The notes: generated from the letters alone by a model not told the origin. 64,000 nt of DNA from Saccharothrix carnea (GCF_003014735.1 NZ_PYAX01000003.1:558001-622000); one strand, 5' to 3'; shown: positions 50,473 through 61,742, numbered from the stretch's first letter. Numbers and translations: made by a program.

Positions 50473-50892
50473 ATGACCGCGTCCAAGGCACTGCGGGCCC
50501 TGCGGGAGGCGATCGTGCTGGAGCACCTGGAGTCCGAGAACGAGCACGAGTTCGACACCGCGGTCGGGGCCTTCGACCACCCGCGGTGCGAGATCGTGGC
50601 GACCGGGCAGGTGTTCGACGGTCGGGCCGAGGTGGCCGGGTACTACGCCCGCGTCCGCGACGAGTTCCCGGACCGGCGCAGCACGCTGGTCGAGCTGCAC
50701 CACGCCGACGACGCGGTGATCGTGGAACTGGAGCTGCGGGGCACCCACCTGGGCAGTCTCCGCGGCGAGGAGCCCGCGGGGCGGGCCTACCGGGTGCGCA
50801 CGACGGTGTTCTTCGTCTTCGACGACGCCCGGCTGGTCGGCAAGCGGGTGTACGGCGAGCACGTCGGCGAGGCGCCCGCGCTGACGAGCTGA
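50473..50892 (+). CDS. NTF2/SnoaL-like protein
   Basis: A 139-residue alpha+beta barrel protein of the NTF2-like/ester-cyclase superfamily (VGAFDHPRCEIVATGQVFDGRAEVAGYYARVRDEFPD, VRTTVFFVFDDARLVGKRVYG). Such proteins are isomerases, cyclases or ligand binders; the specific reaction is not evident. ATG 50473. The 168 bases before it contain only a short hairpin (TTCGTCG...CGACGAA, 50433-50454). Confidence 0.8.
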   Translation: MTASKALRALREAIVLEHLESENEHEFDTAVGAFDHPRCEIVATGQVFDGRAEVAGYYARVRDEFPDRRSTLVELHHADDAVIVELELRGTHLGSLRGEEPAGRAYRVRTTVFFVFDDARLVGKRVYGEHVGEAPALTS

Positions 50893-50905
50893 ACGAGACG
50901 ATTCA

Positions 50906-50940
50906 GGCCGCCACCCCCGCTGCTGCGAGGGGTGGCGGCC
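50906..50940. terminator. Bidirectional terminator between the NTF2-like and cold-shock genes
   Basis: Perfect 12-bp stem GGCCGCCACCCC (50906-50917) with 50929-50940, 11-nt loop, located between two convergent stop codons. Confidence 0.85.
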
Positions 50941-50977
50941 CGAAAAGATCGAGGTCCTGGTGGTGACCCCGATTAGG

Positions 50978-51184
50978 TCAGAGCGGTCGAACCGTCTGCG
51001 CCTGCGGGCCCTTCTGGCCCTGGCCGATCTCGAACTCCACCCGCTGGTTCTCTTCCAGGGTGCGGTAGCCGTTGCTCTGGATCTCCGAGTAGTGCACGAA
51101 CACGTCGGCGCCACCGTTGTCCGGGGAGATGAAGCCGAAGCCCTTCTCCGCGTTGAACCACTTGACGGTGCCCTGAACTGCCAT
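50978..51184 (-). CDS. cspA: Cold-shock protein
   Basis: A 68-residue single OB-fold RNA/ssDNA chaperone. RNP1 is KGFGFISP and RNP2 is VFVHYSEI; the start [15 protein letters not shown] is typical for actinobacterial CspA. GAGGAGAAG precedes ATG 51184. The leader region to 51230 could be a regulatory untranslated region, as in other csp genes. Confidence 0.96.
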   Translation of the reverse strand: MAVQGTVKWFNAEKGFGFISPDNGGADVFVHYSEIQSNGYRTLEENQRVEFEIGQGQKGPQAQTVRPL

Positions 51185-51429
51185 CTTGCTACTTCTCCTC
51201 TAACAGGTGCCGGATCGCGCTTGCGACCACCGGGTCAGCTAGGGCCCCGGCCCCTCCTGGCGAGGAAAGTTCGGCGCCCGCAACTCCGTTCCGCGAGCGT
51301 GGTGGAACACGAACACAGAAAGGTACGACCGAAGACAGTCAACCATGAGATCCCGCCGGCAGTCGAGCGGAAGAATGCGGCGAGTCGCACTGCTACCGTG
51401 GGCGAGGTTGCGATCACAGGGGGTCCCCG

Positions 51430-51762
51430 ATGCCTGAACCGATGCTGGTCTCCATCGCCGCTTCGCTCGCCACGCGGGCGGTCGCGGGCTTGTACGAGCT
51501 GGTCCGGGCGAAGTTCGCCGACGACCCCGTCGCGACCGCGGCGCTCGCCGCCGCCGAAGGCGCGGCCGAGGACTCGCCGCAGGTCGCGGCACTGAGCGAG
51601 ACGTTGGAGCGGGCCGTCCAGGCCGATCCTGCCTTCGGGGCCGAACTGCGCGCCCACCACGCCGTCACGCAGACCGGCCGGGTGAACAACCAGATCTCCG
51701 GCACGGTGCACGGCACGGTCGTGCAGGCGGGCGACGTCACGGGTGGCATCAACCTCAAGTAG
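51430..51762 (+). CDS. Small helical protein with C-terminal amyloid-signalling-like motif
   Basis: A 110-residue protein. Residues 5-80 are alpha-helical with two or three amphipathic helices (LVSIAASLATRAVAGLYELV, QVAALSETLERAVQADPAFG). Residues 87-107 (NQISGTVHGTVVQAGDVTGG plus Ile) form a short Gly/Val/Gln motif with near-periodic spacing, matching the N-terminal motif of the NLR-like protein at 37148-39307 (12 of 21 identical, ungapped). Helical domain plus C-terminal amyloid motif is the published layout of effectors (Bell-type) for bacterial NLRs. It may be a membrane-active cell-death or defence executor. ATG 51430. Confidence 0.78.
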   Translation: MPEPMLVSIAASLATRAVAGLYELVRAKFADDPVATAALAAAEGAAEDSPQVAALSETLERAVQADPAFGAELRAHHAVTQTGRVNNQISGTVHGTVVQAGDVTGGINLK

Positions 51763-51785
51763 CCCCGGCGGGTGAAGATGGGGAG

Positions 51786-52508
51786 GTGTACGCGCTCCAC
51801 CTGCCCCAGTCCCGGCTGCTGTTCTTCTTCGTCGGCCTGGTGCTCACCTTCGTCTTCATCCGGATCAGCGTCCGCCTGATCCGGGCGAAGGTCCGCTGGT
51901 GGCCGGGCAACATCACCTCTGGTGGCACGCACATCCACCACGTGGTGTTCGGCGCGGTCTTCATGCTGCTCGGCGGCGTGATCGGGTTGGCCGTGCCGGA
52001 CGACCAGCACGGGGTGCGGGTTGCCGCAGCCGCGTTGCTGGGCGTGGGCGCGGCCCTCGTGCTCGACGAGTTCGCGCTGATCCTGCACCTGCGCGACGTG
52101 TACTGGACCAAGGACGGCCGGCTGTCGGTCGACGCGGTGTTCCTGGCCATCGGGATGACCGGTCTGCTGCTGCTCGGCGCCCGGCCGCTGGGCTACGACG
52201 AGTTCTACGGCGAGGGCGTCGCCCTGCGCGTGCTGATCATCCTGGTCAACCTCGGGTTCGCCATCGTGGCGCTGCTCAAGGGCAAGGTGTGGACCGGGCT
52301 GCTCGGGCTGCTGGTGCCCGTGCTGCCGGAGATCGGCGCGGTGCGGCTGGCCCGGCCGGGCTCGCCGTGGGCCCGCTGGCGGTACACCGAGGGCTCCCGC
52401 AAGCTGCGCAAGGCCTACCGCCGGGAGGCCCGGATCCGCCAGCCGCTGATCCGGGCGAAGATCCGGGTGCAGGAGTTCATCTCCGGCCGGCACGACGAAG
52501 AGGCTTAG
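51786..52508 (+). CDS. Integral membrane protein, unknown function
   Basis: A 240-residue membrane protein with about six hydrophobic segments: LLFFFVGLVLTFVFIRIS, THIHHVVFGAVFMLLGGVIGL, VRVAAAALLGVGAALVLDEF, and others up to residue 185. The HIHH and DEFAL motifs in the membrane region resemble membrane-bound sensors or oxidoreductases, but no family is clear. The C-terminal 55 residues are basic (KLRKAYRREARIRQPLIRAK). GTG 51786 lies 23 bp behind the amyloid-motif gene stop, so the two may share a transcript. Confidence 0.75.
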   Translation: MYALHLPQSRLLFFFVGLVLTFVFIRISVRLIRAKVRWWPGNITSGGTHIHHVVFGAVFMLLGGVIGLAVPDDQHGVRVAAAALLGVGAALVLDEFALILHLRDVYWTKDGRLSVDAVFLAIGMTGLLLLGARPLGYDEFYGEGVALRVLIILVNLGFAIVALLKGKVWTGLLGLLVPVLPEIGAVRLARPGSPWARWRYTEGSRKLRKAYRREARIRQPLIRAKIRVQEFISGRHDEEA

Positions 52509-52945
52509 CCCTCCTCGAAGGCGTTCGTCAGCCACCGCACCGGACGGCCGGTGAACAGCACGAACGTGCCCGACGGTGCGGCGGTCTCCGACTCGGCGAA
52601 CGCCCGCGCGTCGGCTTCGGGCATGTACCGGCTCGCGACGGCGACCACCTCGTCGGTCGACGGCGCCCGGTCGGCCCGCTCCACCACGCACTCGGCGGTC
52701 GCGTACCGGTACGGGTAGGTCGCCTGCTGCACGTTGAGGCTGAAGGCGCCCGCGCGTTCCAGCAGCCGGATCTTGCGCGCCGTGCGGCCCTGCGTGCCGG
52801 TGAAGAACGAGACGCGGCCGTCCCGGTAGGCGTAGAACACCGGCACGAGCAGCGGCGGCCGGTCCTCGGCCGCGACGCCGAGCACGGCGACGTGCGGCAG
52901 GCCGAGGAACTCGTCGCGTTCGGCTTCGGTCAGGACGCGGTCCAC
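52505..52945 (-). CDS. Pyridoxamine 5'-phosphate oxidase-fold (PPOX) protein
   Basis: A 146-residue split-barrel flavoprotein/F420-type protein (LPHVAVLGVAAEDRPPLLVPVFYAYRDGRVSFFTGTQGRTARKI with the phosphate-binding T-x-x-R-K). These enzymes bind FMN or F420, often reductases; substrate unknown. GTG 52945. It overlaps the convergent membrane protein by 4 bp and follows the DUF899 gene by 6 bp, so it is co-transcribed with it. Confidence 0.82.
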   Translation of the reverse strand: MDRVLTEAERDEFLGLPHVAVLGVAAEDRPPLLVPVFYAYRDGRVSFFTGTQGRTARKIRLLERAGAFSLNVQQATYPYRYATAECVVERADRAPSTDEVVAVASRYMPEADARAFAESETAAPSGTFVLFTGRPVRWLTNAFEEG

Positions 52946-52951
52946 GTCGGG

Positions 52952-53608
52952 TCACACCTCGTATTCGTCGCGCAGGCGCAGCCACGCCATGGTCGGGGTC
53001 TGCGGCCAGCCCTCGGGTGAGTCCTCCCACTGCTCCTGGCGGCCGTACGGCGTCAGGTCGAGCAGGTTGAAGTCCAACCTGAGCCGGTCGACACCGCGCC
53101 CGGTGGTGAAGTAGGTGCGGAACACCTCGTCGCCGTCGCGCAGGAACACGCTCAGCCCGAAGCCGCCGCCCAGGCCGAGTTCGTCGTAGAACGCCTGGCC
53201 GGACGAGTACCAGGGCACGGTCCAGCCCATCCGCTCGCGCACGGCGGCGATCTCGTCCTGCGGCGCGCGCGACATCAGGATCAACGTGGTGTCGCGGGCG
53301 TTGAGGTGGGTCTGATCGCCGAGGTTGTCGGTGAACGAGCAGCAACCCGAGCACAGCCAGTCCTGGCCCGGCGCGAGCATGTGGTGGTAGGCGACGAGCT
53401 GGCGGCGTCCCGCGAACAGGTCCGTGAGGCCGACCACGGCGCCGTCCGGCGCGGTGAACTCGTGGTCGGTGCTCAGCCGCACCATGGGCAACCTGCGCCG
53501 TTCGGCGGCCAGCGCGTCCAGCGCGCGGGTCAGCTCCTTCTCCTTGACCAGCAGGTCGTCGCGGGCGGCCTGCCAATCCCGCGGCGAGACGACGGTCGGT
53601 CGAGCCAT
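52952..53608 (-). CDS. DUF899 thioredoxin-like protein
   Basis: A 218-residue protein of DUF899 (thioredoxin fold): RPTVVSPRDWQAARDDLLVKEKELTRALDALAAERRRLP and the active-site-like DWLCSGCCSFTDNLGDQTHL, whose CSGC motif is the expected redox pair. DUF899 proteins often stand next to HxlR or MarR regulators. ATG 53608 preceded by GGAGG. Divergent from hxlR with twin operators between; likely controlled by it. Confidence 0.88.
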   Translation of the reverse strand: MARPTVVSPRDWQAARDDLLVKEKELTRALDALAAERRRLPMVRLSTDHEFTAPDGAVVGLTDLFAGRRQLVAYHHMLAPGQDWLCSGCCSFTDNLGDQTHLNARDTTLILMSRAPQDEIAAVRERMGWTVPWYSSGQAFYDELGLGGGFGLSVFLRDGDEVFRTYFTTGRGVDRLRLDFNLLDLTPYGRQEQWEDSPEGWPQTPTMAWLRLRDEYEV

Positions 53609-53620
53609 CACACACCTCCA

Positions 53621-53668
53621 AGTTCCTTGAGGGAACTCACCCTAGCGCGGTCCGTTCCCTGAAGGAAC
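53621..53668. promoter_or_regulatory. Twin HxlR operators between DUF899 and hxlR genes
   Basis: Two near-identical palindromes: AGTTCCTTGAGGGAACT at 53621-53637 and GTTCCCTGAAGGAAC at 53654-53668, consensus GTTCC-N5-GGAAC, centres about 32 bp apart (about three helical turns). They sit in the divergent promoter region. Confidence 0.7.
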
Positions 53669-53689
53669 CCTAAGCGCTAGACTCGAGTC

Positions 53690-54181
53690 GTGCAGCGGAC
53701 CAGGTTCGGCGACATGACCTGCTCGATCGCGCGCACCATGGACGTCGTCGGCGAGCCGTGGTCACCGCTGATCCTGCGGGACGTCTACGTGGGCATCTCC
53801 CGCTTCGACCAGCTCCAGGAAGACCTCGGCATCTCCCGCAAGGTGCTCGCCGAACGGTTGAAGTGGCTGCTGGAGCAGGGTGTGCTGGAACGGCGCGAGT
53901 ACTCGGCCAAGCCGCCGCGCCACGAGTACGTGCTCACGCCGAAGGGCACCGAGCTGGTCGAGCTGCTGATGGTGATGGTGCGCTGGGGCGACCGCTGGAC
54001 GGCGGGGGAGGCGGGCCCACCCGCGCTCTACCGCCACCACGCGTGCGGCCGCATCGCCCACGTGGAACTGCACTGCTCCGAGTGCGGTGAGCCGATGGGC
54101 CCGGACGGCATCGACGTGCTGCCCGGCCCCGGCGCCGCCGTGCCACCTGAACCCGCAGCCGGCCGGGACCGCGCTAGCTGA
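53690..54181 (+). CDS. HxlR-family transcriptional regulator
   Basis: A 163-residue winged-helix regulator. MTCSIARTMDVVGEPWSPLILRDVY is the HxlR opening with the redox-sensitive Cys, followed by FDQLQEDLGISRKVLAERLKWLLEQGVLERREY and ARHEYVLTPKGTEL-type wing. A further Cys pair C-S-E-C near residue 125 may bind metal or sense oxidants. GTG 53690; operators upstream suggest self-control together with the DUF899/PPOX pair, consistent with a quinone or electrophile response. Confidence 0.9.
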   Translation: MQRTRFGDMTCSIARTMDVVGEPWSPLILRDVYVGISRFDQLQEDLGISRKVLAERLKWLLEQGVLERREYSAKPPRHEYVLTPKGTELVELLMVMVRWGDRWTAGEAGPPALYRHHACGRIAHVELHCSECGEPMGPDGIDVLPGPGAAVPPEPAAGRDRAS

Positions 54182-55283
54182 CCAGGATGCCCAGCTCGGC
54201 GCAGTCGTCCGCGGTGTCGCCCGCGCACAGGTCCACCGGCTTGACCACGCTCTCGGCCACCAGCCCGCGCACGTTGTCCCGGGTGATCAGGTCCGCGCCC
54301 AGCAGCACCGACTTCACGTCCCGCTTCGCCACCAGGTCGCGGGTGTTGCCGGTGGCCAGGTCGTCCGCGCCGCTGAGGTCGCCGCGGGCCACCGCGATGG
54401 CCAGTCGAGCCGCTGCCTCGGCTTCGTCGCGGATCGGCTTGTAGACCGTCATGCACTGCTCGCCGCGCAGGATCGACCGCAGGCCCTCCACCGTGGCGTC
54501 CTGGCCGGTCACCGGCACCCGCCCGGCCAGGCCCTCGGCCTTGAGCACCTCGATCGCCGCGCCCGCCAGCCCGTCGTTGGCCGCGACCACGCCGTCCACC
54601 GCGCCGCCGGCCGCCGCCAGCATCTGCTCGAACGCGGCCTTGCCGAGCACCGGGTCCCACTTGTCGATGGGCTTGCTGTCGACCAGTCGCAACGCGCCCG
54701 TGTCGTACTTGGGGCCGAGCGTGCGGCGCTGGCCGTCGAAGAACAGGGTGGCGTTGTTGTCCGTGGGCGCGCCCTGCAGCTCGATGATCCGCGCGCCCGA
54801 CTTGTCGCCCAGGCACCTCAGCAGGCCCTCGGCCTGCAACTCGCCGACGTTGAGGTTGTCGAACGACACGTAGTAGTCGGCCTGGCCGCCCAGGCTGATC
54901 CGGTCGTAGTTGATGACCGGGATGCCCGCTTCCCTGGCCTTGCGCTCGACCGCCGCGCCGCCCTCGGGGCTCAGCGGCGTCGTCATGAGCACCTTCACGT
55001 TCCGGGCGATCATCTCGTCGGCGATGCTGGCGAACTTGGCCTCGTCACCGTCCGCGTTCTCGATCAGGCCCTCGACGCCCGCGAAGTTCAACGCCTGCAG
55101 CAGCAGCGGCCGGTCCTGCTCCTCCCACCGGTCCGACGACGAGCGGTCCGGCAGGATCACGCCGACGACCGGTTTGGGCGCACGGTTGCCGGTCTGCGGC
55201 GCCAGCGGGTCGACGGCCGAGCCGCAGGCGCCGACGAACAGGACGAGCACACCGCAGGACACGGCTCGGACCAGCCTTCGCAT
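54174..55283 (-). CDS. Xylose/sugar-type periplasmic binding lipoprotein
   Basis: A 369-residue solute-binding lipoprotein of the D-xylose/ribose type. Signal SCGVLVLFVGAC gives a lipobox Cys at residue 20. Core PBP_I features: VVGVILPDRSSSDRWEEQDRP, VLMTTPLSPEGGAAVERKA, IPVINYDR, VAANDGLAGAAIEVLKAEGL and TGQDATVEGLRSILRG. No permease or ATPase gene is adjacent, so it must work with a transporter elsewhere or act as a sensor. ATG 55283. Its 3' end overlaps hxlR by 8 bp. Confidence 0.88.
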   Translation of the reverse strand: MRRLVRAVSCGVLVLFVGACGSAVDPLAPQTGNRAPKPVVGVILPDRSSSDRWEEQDRPLLLQALNFAGVEGLIENADGDEAKFASIADEMIARNVKVLMTTPLSPEGGAAVERKAREAGIPVINYDRISLGGQADYYVSFDNLNVGELQAEGLLRCLGDKSGARIIELQGAPTDNNATLFFDGQRRTLGPKYDTGALRLVDSKPIDKWDPVLGKAAFEQMLAAAGGAVDGVVAANDGLAGAAIEVLKAEGLAGRVPVTGQDATVEGLRSILRGEQCMTVYKPIRDEAEAAARLAIAVARGDLSGADDLATGNTRDLVAKRDVKSVLLGADLITRDNVRGLVAESVVKPVDLCAGDTADDCAELGILVS

Positions 55284-55594
55284 TCGCCAACCCCTTGCCC
55301 GGCAACATCGTCGTGGACGGCTGAAATACGGAATGTTGCGGAATTCCATCCCTTGGGGAGCAGGTTCGTCAAGACGTAGCAACCCGACAGCGCCAAATGG
55401 TCTGTAACATTCGATGCACCGACCTCTCCGGACCCCTGAAACCCCAGCTCACCCCCCTACCCAGGGCCGGACGTCACGCTGTGCACTCGATCGGCTACAA
55501 AAGACGCAGTGTCGCGGGTCGGCGCTTGATCACGTAATTTGTACGCAAAGGTGGCGCCGACCGATCCCGGTCGGGTGTGTGAGGAGAAGACAGC
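55284..55594. other. Divergent promoter region, no gene seen
   Basis: About 310 bases between the binding-protein start and the peptide gene. It contains GGAATTCC (55340-55347) and an A+T-richer block near 55530-55545 (GATCACGTAATTTGTACG) that may be a promoter for the peptide gene. No coding frame of quality is present. Confidence 0.5.
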
Positions 55595-55768
55595 GTGAGA
55601 ATCATCCCCGCAGCGCTGATGGCCGCGACCGCAGCGGCCCTGCTCGCCTTGGGCGCCGGAACAGCCGTCGGCGCCGGAGAAGTCGCACAGGACCAGACCG
55701 TCGTCGATGTCGCTGAGTCGTCCGGGACCACCTGGGCGATCGCCTTCCAGGACAACCGCGACTGGTAG
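55595..55768 (+). CDS. Short secreted peptide, 57 residues
   Basis: GTG 55595 with GAGGAGAAG upstream starts a 57-residue peptide. The signal peptide MRIIPAALMAATAAALLALG ends at a GAGTAVGA-type cleavage zone. The mature part is acidic and Ser/Thr-rich, ending in WAIAFQDNRDW with two Trp. Its good ribosome-binding site, signal peptide and dedicated terminator support a real gene. Function unknown. Confidence 0.65.
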   Translation: MRIIPAALMAATAAALLALGAGTAVGAGEVAQDQTVVDVAESSGTTWAIAFQDNRDW

Positions 55769-55777
55769 CCGGGCGTG

Positions 55778-55818
55778 CGAAATCCCCGCCCGCGGAGCAA
55801 CCGGGGGCGGGGATTTCG
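55778..55818. terminator. Bidirectional terminator between peptide gene and glyS
   Basis: 14-bp perfect stem CGAAATCCCCGCCC (55778-55791) with 55805-55818, 13-nt loop; contains AAA/TTT at the stem base. Lies between convergent stop codons. Confidence 0.85.
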
Positions 55819-55840
55819 GCATGCGCGTGAACGGGCGGGC

Positions 55841-58795
<2,955 letters not shown>

Positions 58796-58971
58796 GGTGG
58801 CAGTCTACGAACGCAGCACCGGTGACCTCACAATCGGGTAACCGACCTGGTCAGCACGGCCGCGGCCCGGTATCACCACGTCCGGCGACGCGGCTGTGCG
58901 ACGCTGGTGGCAACCCGGGCGGCCTGTCATGCGTCCATTGGCGTGAACCCGGGTACATGGGAGGAGTGGGA

Positions 58972-60924
58972 GTGGACAACCGGCCGCCGAGGCCAGGCGA
59001 ACCCGATGGGTTCCGCAGGCGACCCGTTCCCCCTCGGAATCCTTCCGCCGGTCAACCGCCGCGCGGCCACGAGCCGCCCCGGCGCTCCGAACCGAGCGCC
59101 GGCTTCGACCCGCCGCGGCGCGGACCCGAGCGCCCTACCGGTGAGCGCCGCACCCCTGGCCAGCCGGAACGCCGCGCGCCCGGCGCCGGTGAACGACCCT
59201 CCGGCGAACGACGCGCGCCCGGTCCGACCGGTGAACGCCGCGCGCCCGGCGAGCGCCCGAAGCGCTCCGCGACCGACCCCGCCCCTGGTCCGCGCGCGAG
59301 TGCGCCGCGGGCCAGGGCGGGCAGCGAGCCCGGTCGCTCCCGCGCGGACGACGACCGGCGGCCCGCCGCACCCCAACGCGTCTCCCCCGCCCAACGGCCC
59401 CGTCCGCCGGCCGGCCGCGGGGGTGGTCCGCCACGCCGCAGGCCGCCGACGCGCCCCACGAGCGGCGGCGCGATCTTCCGCCGGTCGCTGCTCGCCCTGT
59501 TCTCGGTCGCCGTCCTGCTCGGCACCGGCTACGCGTGGGCGAACCTCAGCACGCTGCTGAGCAACATCACCACCACCGACGTGATCAGCGCCGCGGGCGG
59601 CGGCGAGAAGCCCGCCGACGGCTCGGTCGACATCCTCATGGTCGGCATGGACAGCCGCACCGACTCCAAGGGCAACCCGCTGCCCGACGAGATCCTCCGG
59701 GAGCTGCACGCGGGCAACGAGAACGACGGCGGCCTGAACACCGACACGCTGATCCTGATGCACGTGCCGAACGACGGCGGCAAGGCGGTCGCGGTGTCGT
59801 TCCCGCGCGACTCCTACGTGCAGATCGCCGGCGGCTACGGCCGACACAAGATCAACTCCGCCTACGGCTACGGCAAGAACGAGGCCGTCGCGAAGCTCCA
59901 GAAGGAAGGCGTCGACAACCCCGCGGAGCTGGAGGTCAAGTCGCGCCAGGGCGCCGCGAAGACCCTCATCTCCACCATCGAGGGCCTGACCGGCGTCGTC
60001 ATCGACCACTACGCCGAGATCAACCTGGTCGGGTTCTACGAGATCACCAAGGCCATCGGCGGCGTGGACGTGTGCCTCAACCAGGCCACCCGGGACGACA
60101 TGTCCGGCGCGAACTTCGCCGCCGGGCCGCAGAAGATCCAGGGCCGCGAGGCGCTGGCGTTCGTCCGGCAGCGGTACGGGCTGCTGCGCGGCGACCTCGA
60201 CCGCATCGTGCGCCAGCAGGTGTTCATGGCGGGCCTGGCCAAGCAGGTCCTGTCCGCGGGCACCCTGTCGGACCCCGGCAAGCTGCGCGGCCTGATCGAC
60301 GCGCTGACCAAGTCGATCGTGCTCAACGACGGCTGGAACGTGCTGGACTTCGCCACCCAGATGAAGGACCTGACCGGCGGCAACCTCAGGTTCGAGACGA
60401 TCCCGACCGGCAGCATCGAGCTGAACACGCCCGAGGACGGCATGGCGGTCGAGGTCAACGAGCGCGAGGTGAAGAGGTTCTTCAAGAACCTCAGCGCCGA
60501 CCCGAACGCGACAGGCACCACAACGCCCCCCGTCGACCACGCGACCGTCACCGTCGAGGTGCGCAACGCCTCGGGCCTGCCGGGCCTGGCCGGGCGGGTG
60601 CTGCAGGCGCTGGTGGCCGAGCGGTTCGTCGACGGCGGCGCCGACAACGCCACGCCCATGGCCACGTCGGTGGCCCGCTACGGCACGGGCGGCGAGGCGG
60701 CGGCGGAGGCAGTGTCGGAGAGCCTGGGCGGCCTCGAACTGGAAGAGGACCCCAACGTCCCGGCCGGTCACGTGCGCGTGTTCGTGGGCTCGGACTACGC
60801 CGGGCCGGGCGCGCAGAACCTCGCCGGCAAGCCGCTGGTCGGCCTGGACGGCGCGCGGCAGCAGCCGACGACGACCACGACGGAGCCGCCCATCACCGCG
60901 GACGGGGTGCGCTGCGTCAACTGA
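58972..60924 (+). CDS. LytR-CpsA-Psr (LCP) family ligase with LytR_C domain
   Basis: A 650-residue membrane protein that attaches polymers (arabinogalactan, teichoic-type) to peptidoglycan. The first 160 residues are disordered Arg/Pro/Gly with repeats of PGERRAP type. A TM helix follows (RRSLLALFSVAVLLGTGYAW), then the LCP domain with DILMVGMDSR, NTDTLILMHVP, SFPRDSYVQI, HKINSAYGYG and FVRQRYGLLRGDLDR, then a LytR_C domain (VEVRNASGLPGLAGRVL). GTG 58972 has GGGAGG before it; ATG 58957 is possible. Confidence 0.92.
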   Translation: MDNRPPRPGEPDGFRRRPVPPRNPSAGQPPRGHEPPRRSEPSAGFDPPRRGPERPTGERRTPGQPERRAPGAGERPSGERRAPGPTGERRAPGERPKRSATDPAPGPRASAPRARAGSEPGRSRADDDRRPAAPQRVSPAQRPRPPAGRGGGPPRRRPPTRPTSGGAIFRRSLLALFSVAVLLGTGYAWANLSTLLSNITTTDVISAAGGGEKPADGSVDILMVGMDSRTDSKGNPLPDEILRELHAGNENDGGLNTDTLILMHVPNDGGKAVAVSFPRDSYVQIAGGYGRHKINSAYGYGKNEAVAKLQKEGVDNPAELEVKSRQGAAKTLISTIEGLTGVVIDHYAEINLVGFYEITKAIGGVDVCLNQATRDDMSGANFAAGPQKIQGREALAFVRQRYGLLRGDLDRIVRQQVFMAGLAKQVLSAGTLSDPGKLRGLIDALTKSIVLNDGWNVLDFATQMKDLTGGNLRFETIPTGSIELNTPEDGMAVEVNEREVKRFFKNLSADPNATGTTTPPVDHATVTVEVRNASGLPGLAGRVLQALVAERFVDGGADNATPMATSVARYGTGGEAAAEAVSESLGGLELEEDPNVPAGHVRVFVGSDYAGPGAQNLAGKPLVGLDGARQQPTTTTTEPPITADGVRCVN

Positions 60925-60945
60925 TCGACTACTCGGGGGGTAGCC

Positions 60946-61608
60946 GTGGGGAGCTTCGTCGGACGGATCCGGTGGAAGCGCGTGCTGGTCGCGCTCGGCC
61001 TGCTGGCCGTGGTCGCGGCCACGCCGTGGGTGTGGGTGCAGACCAGCAGCGCCGCCTACCGGCACGACGCGGCGGACGTGCCGGACGCGCCGGTGGCACT
61101 GGTCCTCGGCGCGGGCCTGACCAGGGCGGGCACGCCGACGCCGTTCCTGGCGGGCAGGCTCGACGTGGCCGCCGACCTGTACCGGCGCGGCAAGGTCGAG
61201 GTGCTGCTGGTCAGCGGCGACAACAGCCGCACGGAGTACGACGAGCCGACCGCGATGCGCACGTACCTGATCGGCCGGGGCGTGCCCGCGGACGACGTGG
61301 TGGCCGACTACGCGGGCCTGGACACGTGGGACTCGTGCACCAGGGCGAAGCGGATCTTCGGCGTCGAGCGGGCGACCGTGGTGACCCAGGAGTTCCACCT
61401 GCCGCGCGCGGTGGCGCTGTGCCGTTCGGCGGGCATCGAGGCGTTCGGCGTGGGGCACGACACGTCCGACCGGGTGTCGACCACCGCCTACGGGCACTTC
61501 CGGGAGGTGTTCGCGGCGGGCAAGGCGATGTGGGACGGCGTCGTCGCCAAGCCCGACCCGCGCTTCCTCGGACCGCGGGAAAGCGGCGTGACCAGCGCCT
61601 TGGAGTGA
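60946..61608 (+). CDS. SanA/YdcF-like DUF218 membrane protein
   Basis: A 220-residue protein with an N-terminal TM helix (VLVALGLLAVVAATPWVWV) and a DUF218 domain: ALVLGAGLTRAGTPTPFLAGRLDVAADLYRRGKVEVLLVSGDN, EPTAMRTYLIGRGVPADDV, TQEFHLPRAVALCRSAGI. Family members such as SanA and ElyC act in the envelope and affect vancomycin tolerance or lipid carrier metabolism. GTG 60946, 21 bp after the LCP gene, so it likely shares its operon and a cell-wall role. Confidence 0.9.
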   Translation: MGSFVGRIRWKRVLVALGLLAVVAATPWVWVQTSSAAYRHDAADVPDAPVALVLGAGLTRAGTPTPFLAGRLDVAADLYRRGKVEVLLVSGDNSRTEYDEPTAMRTYLIGRGVPADDVVADYAGLDTWDSCTRAKRIFGVERATVVTQEFHLPRAVALCRSAGIEAFGVGHDTSDRVSTTAYGHFREVFAAGKAMWDGVVAKPDPRFLGPRESGVTSALE

Positions 61609-61632
61609 TGAAACGCTACTGTCAGTACCACT

Positions 61633-61647
61633 CGATTAGCCTAATCG
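61633..61647. promoter_or_regulatory. Palindromic operator candidate upstream of the XRE gene
   Basis: CGATTAGCCTAATCG is a 15-bp palindrome (7-bp arms, one central base), A+T-rich in a G+C-rich region, about 95 bp before GTG 61743. It is a good candidate site for the adjacent helix-turn-helix protein. Confidence 0.5.
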
Positions 61648-61742
61648 GGCGATAAATGGGACAACCCGCGTAAGCGAACGTCCTGTCGCGCTTTCCATCT
61701 GCGTGGGGTCTGTCGGGGCCCCGGCGGACTGGAGGATCGACG

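Noticed and set aside
58796..58971. T-box or glycine riboswitch before glyS
   Set aside because: Only 176 bp separate the divergent starts, and no T-box core (AGGGTGG-type) or paired glycine aptamer pattern was recognisable.
58927..61497. Long minus-strand open frame opposite the LCP and SanA-like genes
   Set aside because: Same effect of codon bias; no ribosome-binding site and a repetitive Arg/Val/Gly composition.
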